A stretch of 64,000 bases of DNA from DASVWZ01 sp963708575 (lineage in GTDB: Bacteria > Acidobacteriota > Terriglobia > Terriglobales > Acidobacteriaceae), in the NCBI GenBank assembly GCA_963708575.1, contig CAVPTB010000006.1, positions 62,001 to 126,000 on the forward strand, read 5' to 3'. This document shows positions 9,017 to 17,670 of this stretch, piece by piece; position 1 is the stretch's first letter; each line of letters begins with the position of its first letter. The notes under the pieces were generated by a model. That model saw only the letters and a program-made list of their open reading frames with translations, did not search any database and was not told where the DNA came from. The position numbers and the translations under genes are program-made.

Positions 9017-9799
9017 ATGAGCTTCGAAAACATACTTCTGGAAAAGAAAAACGCGATTGCTTATGTCACGGTCAACCGGCCGAAGGTACTCAATGCTTTG
9101 AACATGGCCACCATGGAGGAGCTGCGGACGGCGTTTCATGACATCAAGAACGACTCCGGCATCCGGGTTGTTATTTTTACTGGGTCCGGCGAGAAGGCGT
9201 TTATTGCAGGCGCCGATATCAGCGAACTGGCGAAGCATGATGCGGTTTCGGGCAAGGAATACACGCATCGCGGACAGAACGTGCTTAATCTGATTGAGAA
9301 TTTAGGTAAGCCGGTGATTGCTTGCATCAATGGATTTGCGCTTGGGGGCGGCTGCGAGATTGCGATGGCTTGCACCATGCGCCTGGCGAGCGAGAACGCG
9401 AAGTTTGGCCAGCCGGAAGTGAAGTTGGGGATTATCCCGGGCTATGGCGGGACGCAGCGGTTGCCGCGGCTGGTAGGTAAAGGCGTTGCGATGCAACTCG
9501 TCCTGGCGGGCGAGATGATTTCGGCACAAGAGGCACATCGCATTGGGCTGGTGAACGAAGTGACGGCAGCGGCAGACCTGATTCCGCGGGCGGAGGCGAT
9601 TGCGGCTAAGATCATCGCGAATGCGCCTTTAGCGGTACAGTATGCAATGGAAGCCGTCAACAAGGGCATGGAGATGACTTTGGCAGAGGGCTTGTACCTG
9701 GAGGCGGTGCTGTTCGGAGTTGCGTGCGCGACTGAAGATAAGAAGGAAGGAACGACGGCGTTTCTGGAAAAGCGGGTGGCGGTGTTTAAGGGGAAGTGA
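9017..9799 (+). CDS. Enoyl-CoA hydratase (crotonase)
   Basis: 260 residues from the ATG at 9017 (MSFENILLE). An in-frame TTG at 8999 is possible but less like the family. The crotonase features are intact: AFIAGADISEL and FALGGGCEIAMAC form the oxyanion hole, and the two catalytic glutamates fall in GGGCEIAMA and GQPEVKLGIIPG. It hydrates 2-enoyl-CoA to 3-hydroxyacyl-CoA in the cytoplasm. With the thiolase and dehydrogenase it completes three steps of C4 acyl-CoA metabolism; no acyl-CoA dehydrogenase or EtfAB lies nearby. Confidence 0.92.
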   Translation: MSFENILLEKKNAIAYVTVNRPKVLNALNMATMEELRTAFHDIKNDSGIRVVIFTGSGEKAFIAGADISELAKHDAVSGKEYTHRGQNVLNLIENLGKPVIACINGFALGGGCEIAMACTMRLASENAKFGQPEVKLGIIPGYGGTQRLPRLVGKGVAMQLVLAGEMISAQEAHRIGLVNEVTAAADLIPRAEAIAAKIIANAPLAVQYAMEAVNKGMEMTLAEGLYLEAVLFGVACATEDKKEGTTAFLEKRVAVFKGK

Positions 9800-9824
9800 T
9801 TTCTGGGTAGGGAGTTTGAAAAGG

Positions 9825-9861
9825 TTTACCACGAAGGACACTAACGACACTAAGGAAAAGC
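9825..9861. repeat. Intergenic ACGAAGGACACTAACGACACTAAGGAAA words
   Basis: Tandem-like words ACGAAGGACACTAACGACAC and TAAGGAAAAGC between crotonase and ribH. Same style as the stretches at 5109, 6534 and 59897. Confidence 0.4.
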
Positions 9862-9919
9862 TAAGTCTTAAAACGCAAGTGGCGCTAGGACGGCCGCAAA
9901 GGGTAACAAGGGAAATCGA

Positions 9920-10894
9920 GTGCTGAAGTCTATTCATATCGGGCGGTACACGAGCAAGGCCGAGGATTTTCAGGCGCTGATCGAGTTTTTTGCGACGATT
10001 GGATTTTCGCGAGTGGACACGGAACGAAGTTCACAGTGGTCGGTGGTGCTTTCGGCTCCGCTGGGACTTTTGAGCGTGAACACTTTGCCTCCGAAATATT
10101 CTCCGGAAGTTTTGGAACGCTTGAAGGATGTGGCGCGGCTGATTGTGCTGGAGGTAACGAATCCGGATGACATTTTCGCAGTTGCGCAGAGGATGAAGTT
10201 CAAGGTGCTGGCGGATTCGACGCTGGCGTCGGGCGAGCGCAGCTTCTCGCTGGAATTGCCGGGCGAAGTGATGGTCACAGTGCATGGCCTGGCGGAAGGG
10301 TTGCCGGAGGCTACAGAAGGTAGTCTGAACGCGAAGGGGAAACGGTTGGCGCTGGTAGTAAGCCGTTTCAATGCATTCATCACAGAGCGGTTGCTGGCGG
10401 GGGCGCTGGATGGGCTGCGACGGATGGGGGCTGGCGAAAAGGATATTCGAGTGGTGCGGGTGCCGGGAGCGTTCGAGATTCCCTCGGCAGCGCGAACGCT
10501 GGCGGAGACTGGGGAGTATGACGCGATCGTGTGCATTGGATGCTTGCTGCGCGGTGATACTGCGCACTACGACGTGATTGTGAACGAAGTTACGCGGGGG
10601 ATTGGACAGTCGTCGCAGGAGACTGGTGTGCCTCATGCGTTTGGTGTGCTCACCTGTGACACTTTGGAGCAGGCCATTGATCGGGCCGGACTGAAGATGG
10701 GAAACAAAGGGCTGGACGCGGCGATGGCGGCAGTGGAGATGGTGAATTTGAAGCAGGCGATCGTTAGTCGTCAGTCGTCTGCCGGCGGCAACAAAGCAAA
10801 GGTCAGTGGCCGCCGGGGTCCGGCCGAAGGCAAGAGCACGAAGCGCAAAGTGCGGAGTCAGGCAAAATCCAGCCAGCGCAAATCAGGGCGCTGA
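9920..10894 (+). CDS. ribH: Lumazine synthase (RibH) with extra N-terminal VOC-like domain and basic tail
   Basis: 324 residues from a GTG at 9920, about twice the usual 155. Residues about 134-280 are a complete 6,7-dimethyl-8-ribityllumazine synthase: SRFN with Phe150, VPGAFEIP at 181-188, GDTAHYD with the catalytic His216, and RAG with Arg255 for the phosphate. It condenses 5-amino-6-ribitylaminouracil with dihydroxybutanone phosphate in riboflavin synthesis. Residues 1-126 are an unrelated alpha/beta module (IGRYTSKAEDFQALIEFFATIGF) that reads like one half of a glyoxalase/VOC fold; the assignment is tentative. Residues 281-324 are a Lys/Arg/Ser-rich tail. AAGGGA precedes the GTG. The next gene is nusB, a common partner of ribH. 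Confidence 0.9.
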   Translation: MLKSIHIGRYTSKAEDFQALIEFFATIGFSRVDTERSSQWSVVLSAPLGLLSVNTLPPKYSPEVLERLKDVARLIVLEVTNPDDIFAVAQRMKFKVLADSTLASGERSFSLELPGEVMVTVHGLAEGLPEATEGSLNAKGKRLALVVSRFNAFITERLLAGALDGLRRMGAGEKDIRVVRVPGAFEIPSAARTLAETGEYDAIVCIGCLLRGDTAHYDVIVNEVTRGIGQSSQETGVPHAFGVLTCDTLEQAIDRAGLKMGNKGLDAAMAAVEMVNLKQAIVSRQSSAGGNKAKVSGRRGPAEGKSTKRKVRSQAKSSQRKSGR

Positions 10895-11045
10895 AAAATT
10901 TCAGACGCGTTCCAGAAAAACTGTAAACTGAAGTCCGGTCAGCTGTTCGGCGTGTGTGTGTCGATCCGAGGTAGTTGATCCACGGAAAGATTAAGGTTCG
11001 CGGGCCTGACGGCCGAAGACTAAGGACTGACAACTGAAGACCTTC

Positions 11046-11459
11046 ATGGGCACTCGACGGAAATCACGGGAACTGGTCCTGCAGATGCTTTTTCAAGCTG
11101 ACATGGGCCGGCAGACTCCGGACCAGGTGCGCCGAACTTTCTGGGGAGAGCACAACGCGGTGCAGGAGGACGTTCGCGGCTTTGCCGAAGATTTGTTTCG
11201 CATGGCGACGGATCGCACCGGAGACATCGACAAACTGATCGAGCAACATGCCGAGCACTGGCGCATGGAACGGATGGCGGCGGTGGATCGCAATGTACTG
11301 CGTTGCGCGGTGGCCGAGTTGATGGGATTTCCTACGACGCCGCGGGCGGTGGTGATCAACGAGGCGCTGGAGATCGCGCGGAAGTTTTCCAGTCCAGAGT
11401 CAGTGCAGTTCATCAATGGTGTGCTAGATAGTGTTGGGAAAGAACTGGCCCGCACTTAG
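11046..11459 (+). CDS. nusB: Transcription antitermination factor NusB
   Basis: 137 residues, standard length, starting MGTRRKSRELVLQMLFQ. The C-terminal half has MAAVDRNVLRCAVAELM and RAVVINEALEIARKFS...FINGVLDSVGKEL, the family signature. NusB binds boxA RNA with NusE (S10) and prevents early termination in rRNA operons. It lies 151 bases after ribH on the same strand, the classic ribH-nusB order. Confidence 0.95.
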   Translation: MGTRRKSRELVLQMLFQADMGRQTPDQVRRTFWGEHNAVQEDVRGFAEDLFRMATDRTGDIDKLIEQHAEHWRMERMAAVDRNVLRCAVAELMGFPTTPRAVVINEALEIARKFSSPESVQFINGVLDSVGKELART

Positions 11460-11543
11460 ATTCCAAACTGCCGCTGAACGCCAAGACGCTGCTAGTAACC
11501 TCTCTCCGACATGTTCCCATCTTTAATTAAGTGCCCACTGTTC

Positions 11544-13739
11544 TTATGGACGTACGGATATCAGGTCGGGCTTGCAGGTGAAGGGCTCGGGTTGGCCAGC
11601 GGCATTCAGACAGAAATTATTGGTGAAAGTGATTTGCTGAACGTCGGCGCTGAGCCGCGTATCCAGCACGTGAACGGTACCATCGCTGGCGGCCACGTAG
11701 AGCAAGGTGCCGTCGGGAACGAGCGCGGCTTGTACCGGAGTGGCATTGCCCTTGAGGCCGATTGATCCGATGGTAAAGCTGTTGATGCCGAACACGAGAA
11801 TGCTGTTCATGGCATCGCTGACGACGTAAGCCGCGGTCCCATCCTCAGAAACAATCAACTGAGTCGGAGTGAAGTCGCCTTGGCCGAGATTGAACAGGGC
11901 TGAGTTTCCTGTAACGGTGGAAACACAGCCGGAGGGAGTGGTGTTGGCGCTAATGATTTCGATGTTGGGAGAGCTGAATCCGACGAAATGGTATGTGGGG
12001 GCTGTCTCGCCAGGCAGGATTTGCGCGGTTCCTACCAACGGCGTCAGGAAACTGGGCGTGGCAGGGGTGGTAATGGGAATAGGAGTCGCAGACGGGTTGC
12101 ACGTGGGATAACCGGTGATGCCTGGAGTCGACCCTCCACCAAGAAATCCGAAGGCGCCTTCGTTCAAGAACGCGACGCCCGTGGGGGTAAACGACAACGG
12201 TACAGTTTTGAGGGCGTCCTGCTTGGAATAGACGTACATATTGCTGCCCGCCAGAATGAAAGCTTTCAGGCTGTCCGGTGAAAAAGCAGCGGCGGTGGCG
12301 TTGGTGATTGGATAAGCAACTACGCTTGGCGAGCTGCCTGAGACGTTGACGACGTAGAGCTGATTCGGAGTATCCAAAGTGTCGGAGACGAGTACGGTGT
12401 TTCCGTCGGGCGAGACGGCCAGGACAGTTCCGGGAGCCGGTGGATAAGTGCTGACGGAAATGGGCGAGGCGGTAGGGTCGAGGATAACGAGGCCGCTGCC
12501 TCCGGATTGAAGGCCAAGTGATGTTCCGAGATAAGCCTTGGTGCCCTGACGGTTAAAGAGCAGGGAGTTCGGCGACGAGGACACGGTGCCGAGACTGTCG
12601 ATGGTATTGGCTGGATAGGTGATAGGTGCAACCACGGTATAGCAGCCATCGATTCCGGCACATCCTTTGCTACTCACGAAGACAGTCCCAGTGGGTGCGC
12701 TGGTCCCGATTGGCACCGTCAGGGAGACAACGTTCTCCGGATAAATGGGAAGTGACGGTGTAAACCCTATATTGCAGCTGGGAGGAGTGCAGGTAGCGAT
12801 GAGTGTGGCAGCGCCGCCAGTGCCGGTTGTGCCAGTGGCGGAGCCGGCGGTGCTGATCGCAACTGAGCCGGGCTCCGAAGAGCTCCAAGTTACAGGAGGA
12901 GAAGGGAGTTGGTTGCCGAACGAATCGAATGTCTTGGTCGTCAGGGAAACGGCGGTACTTGTCGAGGATTGGACGACGAGTTGGATGGATTGCACCGGAC
13001 AGGTCGTAATGGTGATCGGTGTGCTGTTGCTGTTGCCAACGGATGCGTAAACCGGCGTGATGCCGGGTACGGCGCCAGAAATGAGATTCTGGTTGAGCGA
13101 AACGCCGTTGACCATGTTAGCCAGACCGGGCGCCTTGTTGCTCAATTTCACTACGGTCGTATTCAAGGCGGCCCAGGAAAATTGACCCACGGTGGATGTG
13201 ATATCGATGCCACGGCTGAAGGCGTGAGCCTCGTAAATATTATCGAGATTCACTGCCTGGGGACTGGACGAGAGGCACGGCCATACCTGCTGCTTGGGCT
13301 GGTTCTGTGCCGGTTGGAGAGTGACGCTATCGATGTGGGCATGGACGTAAACGATGGTCACGGGACTAGTCACGCCTTGAGCGGTGGCTGAGATCTGGGC
13401 GACTCCGACGGAGCCGGGCGTGCAGATTTGTGGGTTTGATAAAGAGTCCCATGTACCGGCGCAGGCCAGGCCATTGGCGGCGACTGTCACGACAGATGGA
13501 TTACTGGATTGATAAGTAATCGGCTCCGTGATGGTGGTGTTGGCGGAATTGAAGGCGGCGGCCGTGAAGGAAACGTAGGTACCTAACTCGGCGGAGGCTG
13601 CGGGCGAGGGTGTTAGGCTGATCGCCGCTGGAACTGGATACGAGACTGTGGTAACTGCCTTATTTCCGCCGCAGCCAGCGAGGGCTGCGAGAATCGCAAC
13701 GACTGTGACCGCGAACCCTTCACGAACAAACTTACGCAT
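11544..13739 (-). CDS. Lipoprotein with bacterial Ig-like domains and YVTN-type beta-propeller
   Basis: 731 residues. The N-terminus is a lipoprotein signal: basic start, hydrophobic core and lipobox LAGC with Cys23. Residues about 40-330 contain Ig-like (BIG2-type) segments rich in Thr/Ser/Pro (ITYQSSNPSVVTVAANGL, VTWSSSEPGSVAISTAG). Residues about 375-725 hold propeller-like repeats (LLFNRQGTKAYLGTS, LAVSPDGNTVLVSDTLD, AAFSPDSLKAFILAGSN, LIVSEDGTAAYVVSD, LVPDGTLLYVAASDGTVHVLD). Likely anchored in the outer membrane facing outward; function unknown. It stands alone on the minus strand, convergent with nusB. Confidence 0.8.
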   Translation of the reverse strand: MRKFVREGFAVTVVAILAALAGCGGNKAVTTVSYPVPAAISLTPSPAASAELGTYVSFTAAAFNSANTTITEPITYQSSNPSVVTVAANGLACAGTWDSLSNPQICTPGSVGVAQISATAQGVTSPVTIVYVHAHIDSVTLQPAQNQPKQQVWPCLSSSPQAVNLDNIYEAHAFSRGIDITSTVGQFSWAALNTTVVKLSNKAPGLANMVNGVSLNQNLISGAVPGITPVYASVGNSNSTPITITTCPVQSIQLVVQSSTSTAVSLTTKTFDSFGNQLPSPPVTWSSSEPGSVAISTAGSATGTTGTGGAATLIATCTPPSCNIGFTPSLPIYPENVVSLTVPIGTSAPTGTVFVSSKGCAGIDGCYTVVAPITYPANTIDSLGTVSSSPNSLLFNRQGTKAYLGTSLGLQSGGSGLVILDPTASPISVSTYPPAPGTVLAVSPDGNTVLVSDTLDTPNQLYVVNVSGSSPSVVAYPITNATAAAFSPDSLKAFILAGSNMYVYSKQDALKTVPLSFTPTGVAFLNEGAFGFLGGGSTPGITGYPTCNPSATPIPITTPATPSFLTPLVGTAQILPGETAPTYHFVGFSSPNIEIISANTTPSGCVSTVTGNSALFNLGQGDFTPTQLIVSEDGTAAYVVSDAMNSILVFGINSFTIGSIGLKGNATPVQAALVPDGTLLYVAASDGTVHVLDTRLSADVQQITFTNNFCLNAAGQPEPFTCKPDLISVRP

Positions 13740-13998
13740 TCATCCTCCCCGCTCTGATGGCCCTTTCCAGAGCGAGCATGCTTTGGTTGGGAATCGTCCA
13801 GTGTAGAGTGTGGCTACTTTTTCGGCAACCTTGGAGGTTGGGAACGCTTCCTCTTTGAAGTCGGATGCAGACAGAGTGGCTGGCGTTGGGTGGGAGGCGT
13901 TAATCGCCGCGGCGAACCGCTGCGTCAGCTAACGGAATTCTTTGTGGTGGGAAAGTTAGAGTCTTTTTGTGCGATCGGTGTGAGACGACGGGCGACAC

Positions 13999-15267
13999 TC
14001 ACGGGTTTTGCCAGTCGACGGAGTAGACGTCCTGGGTTCCGGTGTCGCGGAGCAGGATGGGGGAATCGTCAGGGGCGAGAGCCAAGGCGCCTCCGTAGCG
14101 GCCGACGGGTATGAAATTTTTCAGATCGGCGACTTGTTCTGTTTTGTGATCTTTTATTCGAATGCGGATGACCGCATCCTTTCCCATGAAATCCAGAACA
14201 TAAACGTATTGGCCATCGTGCGACCAGTTCAGCCAGCTCAGGGAGCCGTGAGCGAGGTCAGTCCATTTGTTGGTTTGGGGATCGAATAGAAGAAGAGTTT
14301 GCGAATTTCCGGAGAAGGCAGAGATGTACTTGTTGTCCGGTGACCACCGGGGAGAGTAGAGGCCTTGCGAGTTGGGTAGCGTCGAGAGCTGATTGGTGGC
14401 GAGGTCGAGAATGCGGATCGACGACGCAGGATCGTTGGATTCACCAGCAAAGATGATCTTGCTGCCATCGGGCGACCAGTTGGGATCGAGTTGCTGATTG
14501 GGATCTTCGGGCGACAATGGCCTTGGGCTCCCGCCGTCGCGGGAGACTTCATACATTCGGGCGGGCCGGGTGGAACTCAGGGCAAATTCGAAAAAGACAA
14601 TTTTCGTTCCATCGGGGGACCAGCGCGGCAGCACGGGATAGCGCGGGGGATAGGTTAGTTGCAGGCGCTCGCTGCCGTCGATCTTGCTTCGCCAGAGAGT
14701 ACCTTCACGGTAGGAAACATAAGTGACCCACTGGCCATCTTTCGAAAAGTCAACGTACTCGGCTGAGATTCCCCCGAGAAACGGCGCAAATTGCGCGGAC
14801 TTCGAATCGTAGCGCATCAGCTCGCCGCGATAAGTCTGGCCAATGACAAAGAGTTTGGCGCCGTCCTTGCCGGGAATAGGTGAGGACAACGAGAGTGGGC
14901 TGGAAGTGAGCTGAACCGGCTGCGGATCAGGGTGAAGCAGGGTACCCTTCTTTGCAAGAGCCCAGATCTGGCGATTCGACTGGAACACGAAATAGTTGCC
15001 GTCGGCCGTCCAACGGCCGCAACACTCGTCGGGAGGATCGTGCCAGTGTTCGAGCAGGCGATGAACATTCGCGCTCGTTGCCGACGCTTCCCACAGGATT
15101 TGCTGGCCGACGGTGCCTGCGGTTTCGGAAGAATCGAAGCGTACATGGGCATTATCCGGGGACCAGATGACGTTGAGAATGTCACCTCCGACGCTGGCTA
15201 ATTTGCGGGAGTCGGAGCCATCGGCATTCGCGGCGAACAGTTCTCCGAGGTTGGTGTAGGCGAGCAT
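13999..15267 (-). pseudogene. C-terminal propeller half of frameshifted Ser/Thr kinase gene
   Basis: 422 residues from an internal ATG, all TolB/WD40-like propeller repeats (WSPDGTKIVFFEF, WSPDGSKIIFAGES, WSPDNKYISAF, WSHDGQYVYVLD). The reading frame is open upstream to about 15405, where it lines up exactly with the end of the kinase frame; the amino acids between (GAPPKGPLWSLPILGG and so on) continue the propeller. There is no convincing ribosome binding site before the internal ATG. It is therefore best seen as the second part of one gene spanning 13999-16597. Without the frame break the product would be about 865 residues, as expected for acidobacterial kinase-propeller proteins. Confidence 0.7.
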
Positions 15268-15361
15268 CTTGCCGTCGGGAGACCAAGCGGCCGTTTCCGC
15301 GACGAAGTCACCAAGCCGGCGCGGCGACCCTCCGAGAATTGGGAGACTCCAGAGCGGGCCT

Positions 15362-16597
15362 TTAGGAGGTGCGCCTTGTCCATCGACAGCGAGAATCGCT
15401 GGATCCGTCGGACGACAAGCCGACCGGAACCATGTCGGGAGAAGGCATGATTGGAATCGTTTTTAGTTCTCCACCGGAAATGGACATTTCGGCGACGCCG
15501 CGAGAGGCGAAACTTCCTGAGCCTCCCTCGCCCAAGGTTAGGTACAGCCGAGTGCCGTCTGTCCCGATGAGAGATTTTTGTTGGCCGTCATGGGTGAGCT
15601 GAACGTAGTTGGAGACGTGAGGGATGGGCGCAGGCTGCAAAACGAAATAAGCAAACACGACGGCAACAGCCAAGACCAGCAGTGCGGCGATGGTGGCGAA
15701 TCGCGGGCGATTGGGCCGGCCTTTCTTTATCTCGCGAGTTACGGTGGCTGACGAGGCCGGATCGGAGATCGCTTCGAGAGCGAAAGCCAGATCGGAGGCG
15801 GACTGGAAGCGCTGCTCGGGGTTCTTCTCAAGACAGCGGCGCACGACTCTCTCGAGTGCGGGAGGCGTGTCGGGCGAAAGTTGCGAAATCGATGGCGGCT
15901 CCTCGTTCAGGATGGCGCTCATAGTATCCGCGGAGGTTGGACGTTGGAATGTGCCCTTGCCCATCAACATTTCGCAGAGGATGGCTCCGAAAGCAAAGAT
16001 ATCGGAGCGGTGATCGGTACCGAGTCCGCGAACCTGTTCGGGCGACATGTAGCCGACAGTGCCGATCGGGACGCCTGGCAGCGTGGCGGTGGCGGCCTGC
16101 TCGACGGATTCTTTCGGTTGAGTAAGCTTAGCTAATCCGAAGTCGAGGATTTTTATTCGTCCATCTTTGGTGACGAAGATGTTGTCGGGCTTGAGGTCGC
16201 GGTGAACGATACCCTTCTGGTGAGCGGCGGCGAGACCTTGCGCGAGTTGCACAGCGTAATCGAGCGTCTTGCGCAGCGGCAGAGGTCCGCGGCGGAGAAT
16301 CTCGGCGAGCGTCATGCCTTCGAGCAGTTCTGAAACCAGGTAGGGGACGTTCTTATAAGTTCCCATCTGGTAGACGGCAAGAATGTTGGGATGGTTCAAT
16401 GCAGCGGCGGCCTTGGCTTCCTGCTCGAAACGGCGGAGGCGCTCGGGCTCCAGGCGGACTAACTCGGGAAGGACTTTGACGGCGACGTCGCGGTTTAGGC
16501 GGGAATCATGGGCGCGATAGACTTCGCCCATGCTGCCAGCCCCGAGCGGCGAGAGAATCTCATACTGCCCGAGTCTCGTGCCAGAGGTGAGAGGCAT
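15362..16597 (-). pseudogene. N-terminal kinase half of frameshifted Ser/Thr protein kinase gene
   Basis: 411 residues from the ATG at 16597. A TTG four codons upstream overlaps a TATAAT box (16609-16614), so ATG is preferred, perhaps on a near-leaderless transcript. The kinase domain is intact: LGAGSMGEVY, AVKVL lysine, IVHRDLKPDN, DFGLAKL and GTVGYMSPEQVRG. A membrane segment follows near residue 305 (FATIAALLVLAVAVVFAYFV), then the start of a TolB-like propeller. The frame leaves the propeller at about 15405-15407 and ends after a junk tail (DSRCRWTRRTS). The kinase part may still be made and active; the periplasmic sensor part would be lost. A sequencing or assembly error is equally possible. 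Confidence 0.75.
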
Positions 16598-16765
16598 TGA
16601 TGGGCGCAATTATATATGTGGGATCTATATGAGGATCGGTCAGGTTGGGGAAAAGATCACCACAGAGTGCAATAAACGAACTAATCACGTAGGACTCAAT
16701 AGGGATCTGGGTGGTGCTGGCGAAATCATGACGCGCGGTGCGCCGAAGGAACATAGCGGGAACGC

Positions 16766-16942
16766 TTAGCTTCGGCGGCGTTGCTGATTGGGTTTGGAAA
16801 GTGTTGACGGGTTGGGAACTGGCTTGATATATTCGTAAGGTTCCGCGAGTTCATTCAGGTTCATCTGTGGGCGGTGGTTTTCCTCGCTGCGTTTGGGTTC
16901 TGCGCGAAAAGCCTGCAAGAGCAGTTGGGCCGTAAGAGACAT
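16766..16942 (-). CDS. Possible small hypothetical protein (58 aa)
   Basis: A minus-strand frame from ATG at 16942 to TAA at 16766 begins MSLTAQLLLQAFRAEPKRSE and is rich in Pro, Asn and Gln towards the end. No domain or membrane segment is recognised. There is no good Shine-Dalgarno, and a promoter-like sequence for the opposite strand lies inside it, so it may be chance. It sits between the kinase gene and the str operon. Confidence 0.3.
   Translation of the reverse strand: MSLTAQLLLQAFRAEPKRSEENHRPQMNLNELAEPYEYIKPVPNPSTLSKPNQQRRRS
16804..16833 (+). promoter_or_regulatory. Candidate sigma-70 promoter for the ribosomal superoperon
   Basis: TTGACG at 16804-16809, an 18-base gap, and TATATT at 16828-16833. 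It is the best plus-strand match upstream of rpsL and would give a leader of about 400 bases. By eye only. Confidence 0.4.
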
Positions 16943-16943
16943 A

Positions 16944-16974
16944 CATCTTTAAGATGCTGTAATATTTAAAGATG
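16944..16974. promoter_or_regulatory. Perfect inverted repeat, operator-like
   Basis: CATCTTTAA at 16944-16952 and TTAAAGATG at 16966-16974 are perfect 9-base inverted repeats 13 bases apart, with another AAGATG between them. The site lies just upstream of the small minus-strand frame and downstream of the candidate str promoter. It could bind a dimeric repressor (PadR/BlaI-like spacing is conceivable) or form an RNA hairpin. Confidence 0.35.
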
Positions 16975-16990
16975 CCCTCGCTGAAAACGT

Positions 16991-17028
16991 CCTGCGCGTA
17001 CCTTTCCCCAGTGAAAGGGCTATGCAGG
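16991..17028 (+). promoter_or_regulatory. Leader hairpin upstream of rpsL
   Basis: CCTGC at 16991-16995 pairs with GCAGG at 17024-17028, and CTTTC at 17002-17006 with GAAAG at 17013-17017, leaving a 6 by 6 internal loop. The rest of the spacer up to rpsL (17029-17237) shows no gene or recognised riboswitch. Confidence 0.3.
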
Positions 17029-17237
17029 CGAAGCTGACGAAACGGAACGCCTCCAAGGATTTGGGCTTGGCGTCACCGTCGGAAGCGTAAGTCCGAAGGT
17101 TAATATTCTCCGCTTAGTGTGGCGGATTCATGGCTGGTGAGAGCCGGTCAGCCCCTGAAAAACAGGGAAAAGATTGTGTGGCGTCGTTTTGCGGCGCGCG
17201 TTTGTGCGTGTGCGAAGCGACCGAGGAGCAACAAAGA

Positions 17238-17612
17238 GTGCCTACTTTTAATCAGCTGGTGAAGGCGGGACGGAAGCGGCCCCGGTACAAGACGGCCAGC
17301 CCGGCATTGCAGGGATGTCCGCAAAAGCGTGGGGTCTGTACGCGCGTTTATACCCAGACACCGAAGAAGCCGAACTCGGCGCTTCGCAAGGTGGCGCGTG
17401 TGCGCCTGACCAACGGGATCGAAGTGACCACCTACATTCCAGGCGTTGGCCATAACTTGCAGGAGCACTCGATTGTGCTGATTCGCGGCGGCCGCGTGAA
17501 GGACCTGCCGGGCGTGCGATATCACGTGGTGCGCGGGACGCTGGACGCAGTGGGCGTGGCGGGCCGGAAGCAGAGCCGCTCGAAATACGGCGCGAAGCGG
17601 CCGAAAGCGTAG
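17238..17612 (+). CDS. rpsL: 30S ribosomal protein S12
   Basis: 124 residues from the GTG at 17238 (GTG-CCT-ACT-TTT), preceded by GAGGAG. The frame is open to 17130, but that extension has no similarity to S12. Lys43 and Lys88 are both present, the positions whose change gives streptomycin resistance, so a sensitive-type decoding centre is expected; Asp89 is the usual methylthiolation site. S12 sits at the A-site and monitors codon pairing. First gene of the superoperon. Confidence 0.96.
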   Translation: MPTFNQLVKAGRKRPRYKTASPALQGCPQKRGVCTRVYTQTPKKPNSALRKVARVRLTNGIEVTTYIPGVGHNLQEHSIVLIRGGRVKDLPGVRYHVVRGTLDAVGVAGRKQSRSKYGAKRPKA

Positions 17613-17627
17613 GAATTGGCGGATAGA

Positions 17628-17654
17628 GCGAGGCGTTGCGGAGCGACGTCTCTA
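17628..17654 (+). repeat. GAGACGTTGC-loop-GCAACGTCTC hairpin, copy 1
   Basis: GAGGCGTTGC at 17630-17639, loop GGA, GCGACGTCTC at 17643-17652: ten pairs including two G-U. Between rpsL and rpsG. Copies 2 and 3 are at 27815 and 29666. Confidence 0.6.
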
Positions 17655-17670
17655 TGGAGTAGAGAGCTGA

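Noticed and set aside
17130..17237. N-terminal extension of S12
   Set aside because: The frame is open, but S12 begins at the GTG at 17238 with its own GAGGAG, and the extra part matches nothing.
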